Positions 53,591-63,463 are shown, numbered from the stretch's first letter. The stretch: 64,000 bases of DNA from Pontiellaceae bacterium B12227 (GCA_029432775.1 JAROAZ010000004.1:186001-250000), one strand, 5' to 3'. Notes: generated by a model from the letters alone, not told the origin. Made by a program: numbers and translations.

Positions 53591-55648
53591 TTAGAAGCTG
53601 CTGCGAACGCGGGCCTTCGGGAAGGCGGAAAGGCCGATGGAAAACATGAGGCGGTGTTCGTCTTCATCGTAAAAGTGGTAGCCGATGCCATAACGCATAC
53701 AGCAGTAGTTCATATAGACAATCCCGGCAATCTCTTCCAGATCGTTTGGACGGTCATCATAGCGGGCATACCCTTCGAATGAGAACTTTGATTCCGGATA
53801 AAGCTCGAACCGCGGCGTCCATAATGATTGGCGCTTTGACTGACGATAGAGGTGCTCCAGCGAAAGAATCAGGTCCCCGCTATCGTGGGAAAAGCGCGTA
53901 TTAAAGAACGGGACTTCACCCCGGTTCCAGTCAATCTCCCCTTCCAGATCAATCATCATCTGCTTCGTGAGCGGCATGCGGGCATCGATGAAGAGAGAAT
54001 CAAAATCATTGCCGGTATCGTGATCTTCCATCTGATAGTAGGTATAGAGATCCAGATCGATGAAGCGGGAAACCCGGCCATCGCGCTTGGTCTGCAGCAC
54101 GTTGCGGAAGCCGATTTTAACCTTATTTTCATCCTGAAGCATATCCACATCGTCAAACTGATGCAGCGCATTGGTCCGCACCGAACTGTCCTGATAAATG
54201 TAGTCCGCATAGGGCTCAAATTTGTGGCGCAGCCCTTTACCATACCATCGTTCCCGCTCGGACAGTACTTTGTTGGCCTGGAAAGACAGTTCCATCCCGG
54301 CTCCGGGAATCTGGCGCATCTCATCTGTTCCGCCAACGCTGTCGCTGTAATAGGTGGCCCGATAGGAAGCCCGCGGAACCAGGCTGAGGAACCCCCAGCG
54401 CTGCGGCATGTAAATGGTATTCATCGTATCGGCCCGCACCGAGTCATAGGAAGCCGGCACGGCAACAAGACTGTTTGTTTCGGCAAACCTTCGGCCCAGA
54501 TCGGAAATGGCATTCTCGCTCTCCACATAGAACGGCGTTCCGGGGATACGGGTGCGATACAGATCCAGGCTGTATTCCAGCCGGTCGGTATTGGAATAAA
54601 AGTCGTTCAAACGCTGGTTGGCGAAGGCTTCCGTCCCGATGTAGCTGTTTCCATATACGAACGAAAGATAGTTTTCCGGCTGCGCATAAGAGCGGTATTC
54701 CGACTTGAAGAATTCTTCGAGCACCGCCGGATCGCTTAAATAGTTCAGCTTGGTATTCACATACAACGTGTCCGTGAATTTCTGCAGGTGCTCGAACTTC
54801 AGGCGGTAGCGCTCGTCATCAATCAGCTCTTTCGCAGAATCCGAATCATACTTGGCATAGGGATCCTGGTCCTTGATGTAAAAGGCCGAAAACTCGCCGG
54901 TGGCCTTTGGATAGTCCCATTCAAATCCCTGCCCCAGCCCGACGCCGCGTTTGCTGTACAGGTTCAGGTCGGTGATGGAGTCAAAATGTTCGGTCACCGG
55001 CACCGTGGCCCGGATCATTCCATACACACCCCATTCGGAACCCATACCGGCCTCGAACGAGAAAATACTTTTGCTCAGCTTCTGTCGCCAGTACGGCACA
55101 TAAAAAACCGGTACTTTTCCAACATAGACCGTAACGCCTTTCGCCTTGAGATATTTTTCATCCACCAGCCGGGCTTCTTTCGCCTTCACATGAAAATGTT
55201 TATGATCCTTGGGGCAGGTTGAAAACGAAGCCCCCTCGAGCATATATTCGTTTGTCGACACCCGCTGCACATGATCAACACTCATCAGAATCGGATCAAA
55301 ATTCAGTGTTGAAGGGCCGAAGTTCCCGCTTTGGGTCAGATAATTATAATCCAGTTCCGACCCCTGCCAGACCACATCGCCCCGCTCAAAATGAATATCA
55401 CCCTCGATCCGCAGGTCGCCGGTTTCTGTATTTCCCGAAGCACGGTCGGCACGCAGCGTGACATTCTCAAACCGTCCGGTCACTCCGCCGCTGGCGATGA
55501 AGGTATCGTTGGTATATTCGAACCGCGCCGCCCGAAGGTCGAACGGCTCATCAGGAATCTCTTTCGGCACATCAAAATCTGCGGCACCGGCCGACATCAG
55601 TCCGGCACAGACTGCCGGCAGAATATGACGAAACCTAACCGTCAGCAT
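53591..55648 (-). CDS. lptD: LPS-assembly outer-membrane protein LptD-like
   Basis: About 685 residues from the ATG at 55648, which opens a signal peptide ending AGLMSAGA; an earlier start is unlikely because it would lie inside the upstream gene. The N-terminal OstA-type domain (FDLRAARFEYTNDTFIASGGV, then RADRASGNTETGDLRIEG) is followed by the barrel. VFYVPYWRQKL and the alternating Tyr/Arg barrel strands fit LptD. A Cys pair is visible (FSTCPKD; YCCMRYG). The gene overlaps the BamD-like gene by 14 bases. Its presence implies an LPS-bearing outer membrane. Confidence 0.82.
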   Translation of the reverse strand: MLTVRFRHILPAVCAGLMSAGAADFDVPKEIPDEPFDLRAARFEYTNDTFIASGGVTGRFENVTLRADRASGNTETGDLRIEGDIHFERGDVVWQGSELDYNYLTQSGNFGPSTLNFDPILMSVDHVQRVSTNEYMLEGASFSTCPKDHKHFHVKAKEARLVDEKYLKAKGVTVYVGKVPVFYVPYWRQKLSKSIFSFEAGMGSEWGVYGMIRATVPVTEHFDSITDLNLYSKRGVGLGQGFEWDYPKATGEFSAFYIKDQDPYAKYDSDSAKELIDDERYRLKFEHLQKFTDTLYVNTKLNYLSDPAVLEEFFKSEYRSYAQPENYLSFVYGNSYIGTEAFANQRLNDFYSNTDRLEYSLDLYRTRIPGTPFYVESENAISDLGRRFAETNSLVAVPASYDSVRADTMNTIYMPQRWGFLSLVPRASYRATYYSDSVGGTDEMRQIPGAGMELSFQANKVLSERERWYGKGLRHKFEPYADYIYQDSSVRTNALHQFDDVDMLQDENKVKIGFRNVLQTKRDGRVSRFIDLDLYTYYQMEDHDTGNDFDSLFIDARMPLTKQMMIDLEGEIDWNRGEVPFFNTRFSHDSGDLILSLEHLYRQSKRQSLWTPRFELYPESKFSFEGYARYDDRPNDLEEIAGIVYMNYCCMRYGIGYHFYDEDEHRLMFSIGLSAFPKARVRSSF

Positions 55649-56771
55649 GCTCAGGTCCTTGGGTGAAAGGCAGTGGCCGCGAACGCGGGGCCTTGGGTGT
55701 ACGTGCTTCCAGCGGCAGGGCCAGCAGTTCTTTAAGCTCAGCAATACGCTCTTCCGCAAGGGGGACCATCTGGCTGCGTGGATACTCTTCAATCATTTTT
55801 TCATAGTAGATGATGGCCGCTTCGGGCTCTTTCGGCACCTTGGCATAAAAGGCGGCTTCATCAAAAACCCGCCCCGCCTTGACTTCATAGAGTTCATTAC
55901 GAAGCTGGATGATCTCATCCTTGTGCTCCGATACCGGAAAGGTCGAAAGAAAAACGGTTGTGGAAGTCAGGGTGCGGTCCAGAATTTCAGGACTGCTCGG
56001 AAACTCTTTCCGAAGCTTGATCAAACACTGGATCTGTTGCCAGGCGGCTTCTTCGGCATAGGCGCTGTCCGGATACCGATAGCCCAGCACCGCATAGGCA
56101 CTGATGGCCAGTTCGTATTCCTTTGCATCCTGATTACACTTGCCCACCATGAACTGGGCTTCCGGCGCGCGGGCCCACTGCGGACCATTGCTATTGACCT
56201 TTTCAAAATATTCAACGGCATATTCCGGAGCACGGTAACCGCCGAAAATCCAACGGAGCCGTTTCCGGTTCATGATTTTTTCCGCAATTTCGAACTGCCG
56301 TTCCAGCGCCAGATCATAGTCGCCCATCCGGCTTGAATAGTTATCAATCAGATATTGATAGGCCGTGAACGACTCTTTCCACTGCTTGCGTTCAAACAGC
56401 ATATCCGCCCGGGCCCGCGCAGCCCAGGGCGCTTCCTTGCTGTTCGGCCAGCGGCGATACAGATAGAGCATGCGCCCTTCCGCCTTTTTCAGGTGGCCGC
56501 GGTCGCGGGTTTCCTTCGCAAAGCTCCATTGATCGGCCGAAGAATCTTTCTTGGATGCAAACGCGGAGCGCAGCGTGGTGCGCCCTTTATCTTCCACCCA
56601 GTACACCTTCTCCTCTTTGGCCTGCTCCTGGATTTCCTGAATCGGAACCTGCGTATTCGCCCCGACCCCTTCTCCTTCAACGTTCTTCGTTCCGGTCTGA
56701 GCCTGAACAATCGAGCCGGAAAGAAGCAGTCCGAGAACGGGAAGCAGTACTGTTTTTTGTGAAAAATACAT
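55635..56771 (-). CDS. BamD-like / TPR outer-membrane assembly protein
   Basis: 378 residues with a signal peptide ending SGSIVQA. TPR-like helix pairs with family-typical strings such as LYLYRRWPNSKEAPWA, KCNQDAKEYELAISAYAVLGYRYPDSAYAEEA and AIIYYEKMIEEYPRSQM. BamD-type assembly factors read similarly, but no lipobox Cys is seen, so the assignment is to the fold, not firmly to BamD. The neighbour is lptD, which fits an envelope-assembly role. Confidence 0.65.
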   Translation of the reverse strand: MYFSQKTVLLPVLGLLLSGSIVQAQTGTKNVEGEGVGANTQVPIQEIQEQAKEEKVYWVEDKGRTTLRSAFASKKDSSADQWSFAKETRDRGHLKKAEGRMLYLYRRWPNSKEAPWAARARADMLFERKQWKESFTAYQYLIDNYSSRMGDYDLALERQFEIAEKIMNRKRLRWIFGGYRAPEYAVEYFEKVNSNGPQWARAPEAQFMVGKCNQDAKEYELAISAYAVLGYRYPDSAYAEEAAWQQIQCLIKLRKEFPSSPEILDRTLTSTTVFLSTFPVSEHKDEIIQLRNELYEVKAGRVFDEAAFYAKVPKEPEAAIIYYEKMIEEYPRSQMVPLAEERIAELKELLALPLEARTPKAPRSRPLPFTQGPEHADG

Positions 56772-56883
56772 AATGGATACAATCTAGATTACGGATGCTC
56801 TCGGAGCAATTCCAAACGACTGATTCGTGAAACGTGAGTCGTGATTTTTTTCATTTCACACATCACGTATCAATCGCCACGGT

Positions 56884-58404
56884 TTAATAGCTTTTTGCAA
56901 ACACCACACGGCCGGGGCTTGGTTTGCCGCAGCAGATGCAAGCGCCCTCACCGCTTTCCGCCCGGTCGAACGGAATACAGCGGATCGTCACCGAAAGGTC
57001 GTCGTTAATCTTATCTTCGCATTCAGTCCCCTCGCACCAGTGGCTCATGGCAAAACCGCCGTGTACTTCCGGGCGCTCTTTGTTTTCCGGCGTAAAATAG
57101 GCCTCAAACTCGTCGTAGGAATCGATTTCTTTCGTGTTCTCCGCCCGATGGTCCAGCGCCTTCTGCAGCATGCCCTGCTGAATATCATCCAGCGTCTGGA
57201 CAATGTTGGCCGTAAACTCGTCTTTATCGACGCCCTCTTTCTTGCCGGTGTCGCGGCGGGCCATAAAGACCGAATTGTTCGCCATATCGCGCGGACCGAC
57301 TTCAGCGCGGATCGGAATGCCCTTCTTCACCCAGCTCCAGCCCTTTTCGCCGGCATTGATATCGCGCGCATCCACCGTCACTTCAACATCCCGTTCATAA
57401 AAACGCTGTTTCCGGAGGTTGGAAGCAATCTCGTTGCAATAGTCCAGAATGGCTTCACGATCCTCTTCCTTGCGGATAATCGGCAGAATTACCACGTGCT
57501 GAGGAGCCAAACGGGGCGGCATCATCATGCCGTCGTCATCGCCATGCGTCATAATCATGCCGCCGATCAAACGGGTGGAAACCCCCCACGAGGTAGTCCA
57601 GGCAAATGATTTACCGCCATCGCGGTTGCTGTACTGAATGCCCGAGGCTTTTGCAAAATTCTGCCCGAGGAAGTGGCTGGTTCCGGCCTGCAGGGCTTTA
57701 CGGTCCTGCATCATCGCTTCAATACACAGCGTGCTCACGGCTCCCGGAAAACGCTCGCCGGCGGTTTTTTCGCCAATCAGCACCGGCATCGCCATAAACT
57801 CTTCGGCAAACGTCTGGTAAACATCGAGCATCTTACGGGTTTCTTCCCAGGCTTCCTCTTCGGTTTCATGGGCGGTATGCCCTTCCTGCCAGAGAAACTC
57901 GGCCGTGCGCAGAAACAGGCGCGTACGCATTTCCCAGCGCACCACATTGGCCCACTGATTGATCAGCAGCGGCAGATCGCGGTAGCTCTCCACCCACTTG
58001 GCAAAGGTGGCTCCGATAATGGTTTCCGATGTCGGGCGCACAATCAGCGGCTCTTCCAGCTCGCCCGCCGGATGCAGTTTTCCATCTTCACCCTGCTCGA
58101 GTCGATGATGCGTCACCACGGCGCACTCCTTGGCAAAGCCGTCCACGTGTTCGGCTTCCTTTTCCAGATAGCTTTTCGGAATAAAGATCGGGAAATAGGC
58201 ATTCACGTGCCCCGTTTCCTTGAACATTTTATCCAGGCCCTTCTGGATATTTTCCCACAGCGCATAGCCCCAGGGCTTGATTACCATACAGCCGCGCACA
58301 TCGCTGTTTTCCGCCAGATCCGCCGCGCGCACCACCTTCTGGTACCATTCGGGATAGTTCTCTTCACGGGTCGGTGTAATTGCCGTTCTCTTCTGCTTTG
58401 CCAT
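56884..58404 (-). CDS. proS: Prolyl-tRNA synthetase, short (archaeal/eukaryote-like) form
   Basis: Charges tRNA-Pro. 506 residues from the ATG at 58404 (AGGA upstream); an upstream frame without a ribosome site is not favoured. Class II motifs are visible: YFPIFIPKSYLEKEAEHVDGF, LIVRPTSETIIGATFAKW, and NVVRWEMRTRLFLRTAEFLWQEGHTAH. The C-terminal zinc-binding-like cluster CIPFD, then GACICCGKPS, and the terminal Tyr (KSY) are characteristic of this ProRS type. No bacterial INS editing domain. Confidence 0.96.
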   Translation of the reverse strand: MAKQKRTAITPTREENYPEWYQKVVRAADLAENSDVRGCMVIKPWGYALWENIQKGLDKMFKETGHVNAYFPIFIPKSYLEKEAEHVDGFAKECAVVTHHRLEQGEDGKLHPAGELEEPLIVRPTSETIIGATFAKWVESYRDLPLLINQWANVVRWEMRTRLFLRTAEFLWQEGHTAHETEEEAWEETRKMLDVYQTFAEEFMAMPVLIGEKTAGERFPGAVSTLCIEAMMQDRKALQAGTSHFLGQNFAKASGIQYSNRDGGKSFAWTTSWGVSTRLIGGMIMTHGDDDGMMMPPRLAPQHVVILPIIRKEEDREAILDYCNEIASNLRKQRFYERDVEVTVDARDINAGEKGWSWVKKGIPIRAEVGPRDMANNSVFMARRDTGKKEGVDKDEFTANIVQTLDDIQQGMLQKALDHRAENTKEIDSYDEFEAYFTPENKERPEVHGGFAMSHWCEGTECEDKINDDLSVTIRCIPFDRAESGEGACICCGKPSPGRVVFAKSY

Positions 58405-58790
58405 AAAATTTTCCTGTTTGCGGTATTTTAGCGCCCTGAGGCGGTCCTGAAAATGAAGCGCGCAATCTACAGTCCAGACGCCATGAATACACGAAAAAAA
58501 ACCGACAGAGCGTCCAATGGCGCCGGCCATCGCCGAGGCAGAATGCCCGGCTCCGGTCCGGGGCCCCTCATTCTGCTTCATCAACGGTCGGATTCATGCC
58601 GCAATCAAGACTTGTGGATTTACGTATCTTAATTATTTTCAACGAATAAGCGATTTTTCTATCTATCGAAAGGGAACCATAGTAGGTTGATTTTACTCAA
58701 CCACTTTTAGTGGGGACCTCTCGTTGACCTTCTGCCGCTTCTGGCAGACACGATCCCGTCGCCTCCTCTGAACACACTCAAGGAGGACCC
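58405..58790 (+). promoter_or_regulatory. Structured leader of the DUF1611-racemase-YcaO operon
   Basis: 386 nt between divergent genes. The 3' half has three small stems: GGTTGA/TCAACC (58685-58702), CCAC/GTGG (58701-58713) and CTGCC/GGCAG (about 58732-58748). The last element, CCTCCT (58762-58767), pairs perfectly with the ribosome site AGGAGG (58781-58786), with a 13-nt loop. This could hide the Shine-Dalgarno sequence of the first gene. It may be a translation switch or an unnamed riboswitch; no known class was recognised. The 5' half shows nothing I can name. Confidence 0.5.
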
Positions 58791-59909
58791 ATGTCCATCT
58801 CTAATAGACCCACGTCTATACCCCAACACCCGACCGCGGTGGTTTATTGCGAAGCAAACTTTGGTTCCATGGACGGAAAAACCGCCAATGGGCTGGTACG
58901 GCACTCCGAGAAATACAAAATTCTCTCGGTCATCGACAGCACCAAAGCCGGCATGGATGCCGGTGCGCTGCTTGATCAAGTATCAAATGGAATCCCGATC
59001 CATAGCGATCTTTCCACAGCGCTGGAGCACACCGACGGCGTGCCCGACTACTTTATCTTCGGAATGGCGCCCTCCAGCGGCATGCTTTCGCCCGTCGAAC
59101 GCCGCCTGGTGCTCGAATCCATGGGGCTGGGTATGAATATCGTCAACGGCCTGCATGAATTCCTGAATGATGACCCGGAGTTTGCCGAGGCGAGCAGAGC
59201 CGGAAACGTTGAGATTATTGATATCCGACGCCCCCGCCCCAAAAAAGATCTGCGGATGTTCAATGGAAGCATCGCGAAAGTCACCTGCCCCCGCATCGCC
59301 GTTCTCGGCACCGACGGAGCCATTGGCAAACGCACCACCGCCACCATCCTTGCCCGGGCTCTGAATGAGCGCGGCATCAAGACCGTATTGGTGGGCACCG
59401 GGCAGACGGGCCTGATTCAGGGCGCCCGCTACGGTGTCGCGGTCGACGCCATTCCCTGCCAGTTTTGCTCCGGCGAACTCGAAGCCACCATGGTTGAGGC
59501 TTTCGAAGGCGAAAACCCCGACGTTATTATCATTGAAGGGCAAGGCGCCCTGAGTCATCCGGCCTACCTCACTTCGGCCTATATTCTGCGCGGCAGCATG
59601 CCGAACGGCGTCGTGCTGCAGCATGCCCCCACACGGACGCATTTAGGCGACTTCCCCGACACCCCGATGCCCACAGCAGCCTCCGAAATCCATCTCATCG
59701 AAACCTTTTCCCGCACGAACGTCATCGGCCTGACCATCAACCACGAAAAAATGACCGATGCCGCAGTTAGCGCAGCCATCATCAAGTATGAGCGGGAACT
59801 GGGCATTCCCGCCACCGATGCGTTGCTCCGTTCCCCGGACCGACTCGTCGAAATGGTTGTAGAGGCTTTTCCGGTTCTTAAGGAAAAGCTGAGTGCCCTC
59901 TCTATATGA
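58791..59909 (+). CDS. DUF1611 (DgcN-type) N-acyltransferase-like protein
   Basis: 372 residues. The C-terminal half contains a P-loop-like motif (GTDGAIGKRTTATILARAL) and EGQGALSHPAYL, typical of DUF1611. As I recall, a characterised member (DgcN) is a D-glutamate N-acetyltransferase; the family is otherwise little studied. AAGGAGG lies directly before the ATG. The stop overlaps the racemase start (ATGA), so it is coupled to a PLP-fold racemase, a plausible partner in D-amino-acid metabolism (inference). Confidence 0.72.
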   Translation: MSISNRPTSIPQHPTAVVYCEANFGSMDGKTANGLVRHSEKYKILSVIDSTKAGMDAGALLDQVSNGIPIHSDLSTALEHTDGVPDYFIFGMAPSSGMLSPVERRLVLESMGLGMNIVNGLHEFLNDDPEFAEASRAGNVEIIDIRRPRPKKDLRMFNGSIAKVTCPRIAVLGTDGAIGKRTTATILARALNERGIKTVLVGTGQTGLIQGARYGVAVDAIPCQFCSGELEATMVEAFEGENPDVIIIEGQGALSHPAYLTSAYILRGSMPNGVVLQHAPTRTHLGDFPDTPMPTAASEIHLIETFSRTNVIGLTINHEKMTDAAVSAAIIKYERELGIPATDALLRSPDRLVEMVVEAFPVLKEKLSALSI

Positions 59910-61039
59910 TTGCGCCGCGATTAGAGATCGACCTCGAAAAAATACACTTTAATGCCCGCACCCTGGTCAAGCGTCTGGCTCCGAAAGGCATCTCGGTTAC
60001 GGCCGTCATGAAAGCCACGCTGGGCTCCCCCGAGATTGCCAATGCCTTCCTGATGGCAGGAGTCAAAACCCTGGGAGACGCACGCATTGAAAATATAACC
60101 CGGATGCGTCAGGGCGGCGTAACCGCCCCCATGGCCCTCATTCGTTCGCCGATGTGCAGTCAGGTGGCACGCGTCGTTAAATACACCGAGTTCAGTTTTA
60201 ATACTGAACTGGATGTCATCCGCCTGCTTTCGGATGCAGCGCAAAAGGCAAAGCGGGTTCATGGAATCGTGCTGATGGTTGAGCTGGGCGATCTGCGCGA
60301 AGGCATTCTTCCGAATGCCCTGAACCATACCGTTCAGGAGATCCTGCGCCTGCCGAATGTCGCAATTAAAGGCATTGGCACCAATCTGGCCTGCCGCAGC
60401 GGCGTCGTGCCGGATGCCGCCAATATGGCCGCGCTCTCCGCGGTTACAAACTCCATCGAATCGACCTTCGGTTTTCCGCTGGACATCGTATCCGGAGGAA
60501 ACTCCGCCAACCTGCACTGGGCCCTCAGCGGAGCCGATACCGGGCGCGTGAATAATCTGCGCCTGGGAGAATCCATTCTGCTCGGTTGCGATCCACTCCA
60601 CCGTAAACCGATTGCCGGACTCCACACCGATGCCATCACCCTCGTAGCCGAGGTGATTGAATCAAAGGTGAAACCATCGCAGCCCTGGGGAACCATTGCT
60701 CAGAATGCGTTCGGCATCCCGGCGGCTCCGAAAACGGTCGGCCATATTCAGCAGGCCATTCTCGCCATAGGCCGGCAGGACATTGATCCTGCCGGACTGG
60801 AAGCCCCCCATGACATTGAAATTCTTGAAGCCAGCAGCGACCATCTGGTGGTCAAAACCAAACGGTTCACTCAGCCCGTCGGCAGCGAGATCCCGTTCCA
60901 GCTGAACTACAGCGCCTTGCTCCGTTCCATGACCTCGCCCTTTATTTCCAAGATCTGGAAAAAACGCGCAACCGCCCTGCAGCCCTCGCTTCCACTTCTG
61001 AAAAAAGCCTCACCTCTCGCCCAGCTATCAGGAAAATAA
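59906..61039 (+). CDS. Alanine/ornithine-racemase-type PLP enzyme
   Basis: 377 residues with the fold-III alanine-racemase-like N-terminal barrel. MIAPRLEIDLEKIHFNA precedes VTAVMKATLGSPEIANAF, where the PLP lysine is probably the K of AVMKAT. The later segments VSGGNSANLHWAL and LRLGESILLG match the OrrA/YhfX branch. It acts on amino acids; whether on Ala, Orn or another residue is not decided by sequence. An exact dispersed palindrome lies near the end (60945-60961). One base separates it from ycaO. Confidence 0.82.
   Translation: MIAPRLEIDLEKIHFNARTLVKRLAPKGISVTAVMKATLGSPEIANAFLMAGVKTLGDARIENITRMRQGGVTAPMALIRSPMCSQVARVVKYTEFSFNTELDVIRLLSDAAQKAKRVHGIVLMVELGDLREGILPNALNHTVQEILRLPNVAIKGIGTNLACRSGVVPDAANMAALSAVTNSIESTFGFPLDIVSGGNSANLHWALSGADTGRVNNLRLGESILLGCDPLHRKPIAGLHTDAITLVAEVIESKVKPSQPWGTIAQNAFGIPAAPKTVGHIQQAILAIGRQDIDPAGLEAPHDIEILEASSDHLVVKTKRFTQPVGSEIPFQLNYSALLRSMTSPFISKIWKKRATALQPSLPLLKKASPLAQLSGK
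60945..60961. repeat. Dispersed palindrome TTCCA-N5-TGGAA
   Basis: TTTCCAAGATCTGGAAA, full six-base arms, in the racemase gene encoding ISKIWK. Confidence 0.7.
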
Positions 61040-61040
61040 A

Positions 61041-62801
61041 ATGACCACAAAAACACTTATTCCGGGCAAAGATGCAGCTTTGGAAGACACCATCGGGAAA
61101 GCACACAAACTCCTCACCGAACATGGATTCCCCATCGAGCTGGCCTCCGGCAAACATCCGGTGCAAAACTGCTGGTCGGTGCACCTGCGCTCGTCGGAAT
61201 GCCCGCAGATCTACACCAATGGGAAAGGCAGCTCCGAATTAGCCAGCGAAGCCAGTGCCATGCTCGAGTTTTTTGAACGCCTCTCCACCAATCTGTTCTT
61301 CTTCGACTACTATCTGGGCAGCCGCTCGGCGGAAAAAGATTTTGTCTTTTTCCCCAATGAAAAATGGTTTCCGATCGAAGCGCCGTCAACCATCCCCACC
61401 CATCACCCCGACGGAACCGAATTGCTCAGCACTTCGCTGCGCTCCTTCTACAATTCCGACAATGAGCTCATCCCGGCGCAACTGCTCGACAACAACACCG
61501 ACGATCCCAACCGCGGAATTGCCGCCCTGCCCTTTGAACAGATCGACAGCAGTGAGACCGTCTATTTTCCCGTCAGCATTCTCACCAACCTCTATGTGAG
61601 TAACGGCATGGCCGCCGGCAACACGGCCTCCGAATGCCGCGCGCAGGCTCTGGCGGAAATTCTGGAACGATATGTAAAAAACAATGTCATCGCCATGGGG
61701 CTTTGCCTGCCCGACGTGCCGCCGGAAATACTCGCGCGAACGCCCCGTATACAGAAAGACATCGAAGAGCTCCGGGCGAACGGCTTCCCCATCCTGGTTA
61801 AAGATGCCTCCATGGGCGGTCAGTTCCCGGTGATCTGCGTCCTGCTGATGAATCCGGAAAACGGCGGGTGCTATGCCTCCTTTGGAGCAAACTGCCGGTT
61901 CGAGGTTGCCCTAGAACGTACCGTGACTGAACTGCTGCAGGGACGCGGCCTGGACGAGCTCGATCTGTTCAACCGGCCGTCGCACGATCTCGATGCCGTT
62001 GCCGACGAACTGAATCTCGAAAGTCATTTCATCGATTCCGACGGATTGCTTTCATGGAAAATGTTCGGCAGCCAACCCGACTTTGAGTTTAACGATTGGA
62101 ATTTTGAAGGCACCACCGCCGAGGAATATGACCATTTAAAATCGCTCATCATTCAATCCGGACATGAAGCCTATTGCGCAGAATATCTCCATTGCGGCGT
62201 CTACACCTGCCGCATCATTGTGCCCGGCATGTCGGACATCTATCTTCCCGACGACCTGATCTGGAGCAATAAAAACACGGGGGCCACGCTGCGCCCGCAG
62301 CTGCTCCGACTGAATCAGATGACGGTCGACGAATTAAAAACCTTCACCGGCCACCTGACCGAACTCGGACTCAGCGACCTGCAACCCGTCTCCGATGCCA
62401 TTGGTGTGCTTTTTGAAGAAGAGTCCACCTGGCACACACTGCGGATCGGCGAACTGAAAGGCATGCTTGCTCTTGCAACCGGGAACCTCGAAGAAGCCGA
62501 AACCTGGTGCGACTGGTGCCAGCACTTTGATTTCCTGCCACCGGCCCGGAAAGATCTATACCGCGCCCTCCACGAGCTGATTCAGCTTCAGCGATCCGGC
62601 GAAAACCCGGCCCGATACGAAACATCGCTGGCGCTGTTTTTTAAGGAACAGACCCTTGCCGACGCCCGGGAAATTGTTGCAGGCGCCCGGACCTTTCATG
62701 GCCTGACCTTCGCCGATAGCTGGGAACAAATCTCCCCCGCCCATCAGACGTTGATCAACATCTACAAGCGCCTGCATCCCCTTAAGCAGGAAGCGTCATG
62801 A
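61041..62801 (+). CDS. ycaO: YcaO-domain protein (E. coli YcaO-like, full length)
   Basis: 586 residues, exactly the length of E. coli YcaO, which is linked to ribosomal protein S12 methylthiolation. The ATP-binding YcaO core is visible: GKGSSELASEASAMLEFFERL, then NGMAAGNTASECRAQALAEILERYVKN and RFEVALERTVTELLQGR. The C-terminal part is the TPR-like extension typical of this subgroup. YcaO domains activate amide backbones with ATP. It sits in a four-gene coupled operon with a racemase and an acyltransferase-like gene, an unusual setting. No peptide-precursor gene is obvious beside it. Confidence 0.88.
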   Translation: MTTKTLIPGKDAALEDTIGKAHKLLTEHGFPIELASGKHPVQNCWSVHLRSSECPQIYTNGKGSSELASEASAMLEFFERLSTNLFFFDYYLGSRSAEKDFVFFPNEKWFPIEAPSTIPTHHPDGTELLSTSLRSFYNSDNELIPAQLLDNNTDDPNRGIAALPFEQIDSSETVYFPVSILTNLYVSNGMAAGNTASECRAQALAEILERYVKNNVIAMGLCLPDVPPEILARTPRIQKDIEELRANGFPILVKDASMGGQFPVICVLLMNPENGGCYASFGANCRFEVALERTVTELLQGRGLDELDLFNRPSHDLDAVADELNLESHFIDSDGLLSWKMFGSQPDFEFNDWNFEGTTAEEYDHLKSLIIQSGHEAYCAEYLHCGVYTCRIIVPGMSDIYLPDDLIWSNKNTGATLRPQLLRLNQMTVDELKTFTGHLTELGLSDLQPVSDAIGVLFEEESTWHTLRIGELKGMLALATGNLEEAETWCDWCQHFDFLPPARKDLYRALHELIQLQRSGENPARYETSLALFFKEQTLADAREIVAGARTFHGLTFADSWEQISPAHQTLINIYKRLHPLKQEAS

Positions 62802-63373
62802 TGGAATTCTTTGTTCAATATCCGTATTTGTTGGTGCCGTTAATCTTTTTTGCCCGAGTGGCCGACGTTTCACTGGCAACATTCCGGACCATTGTCATAT
62901 TTCGCGGCCGCAAACTTCTGGCCTCGGTTATTGGTTTTATTGAAATTATTATCTGGCTGGTTGCGGCATCCCAGGTTTTGACCAACCTTGATCAGTGGTA
63001 TCTGGCATTGGCCTATGCCAGTGGTTTCGCCGTGGGTAATTATGTGGGCATTTCTATTGAAAGCCGTTTTGCGATTGGAAATGAATTGATCCGCTGCATT
63101 TCATTTAATCGCGATATGCTGGCCGGCGAATTACGGAAGGAAGGCTTCAAGGTCGTTTCATTCGATGGGGATATGGGCGAAACCCACCCGGTTGAGTTAC
63201 TGCTTATTATTGAAAAGAGGCGTAATGTCCCTTCGTTGGTCCGGTTAATTCGAACGCTGGACGAGACCGCCGTGTATTCTGTATCTGATGTAAAAAGTGT
63301 TTACGAAGGCCCCGAACTGCTGCACCGGCGGAGTTTTTCAGGCAATACATCCATGCCGGCGCGGAAGCACTGA
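62798..63373 (+). CDS. UPF0316 / DUF2179-type membrane protein
   Basis: 191 residues. About three N-terminal transmembrane segments (LLVPLIFFARVADVSLA, LASVIGFIEIIIWLVAA, LALAYASGFAVGNYVG) and a C-terminal soluble DUF2179-like domain (GFKVVSFDGDMGETHPVELLLIIEKR). RTIVIFRGRK is family-typical. The start overlaps the ycaO stop (ATGA), so it belongs to the same operon. Function in the family is unknown. Confidence 0.82.
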   Translation: MMEFFVQYPYLLVPLIFFARVADVSLATFRTIVIFRGRKLLASVIGFIEIIIWLVAASQVLTNLDQWYLALAYASGFAVGNYVGISIESRFAIGNELIRCISFNRDMLAGELRKEGFKVVSFDGDMGETHPVELLLIIEKRRNVPSLVRLIRTLDETAVYSVSDVKSVYEGPELLHRRSFSGNTSMPARKH

Positions 63374-63463
63374 TAACAGAGAGAACATCCCGTATTCACC
63401 GAAACAACCCTTCAGCAAAATCATTCTGACAGAGCAACGACAACACACAACGGAGGCATAGAC

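Noticed and set aside
55649-55792. Longer LptD start inside the BamD-like gene
   Set aside because: It would place a basic, non-signal sequence before an evident signal peptide at the 55648 start.
58405-58584. 60-residue N-terminal extension of ProRS
   Set aside because: No ribosome site, not family-like in composition, and the ATG at 58404 has a clear AGGA and a normal ProRS start.
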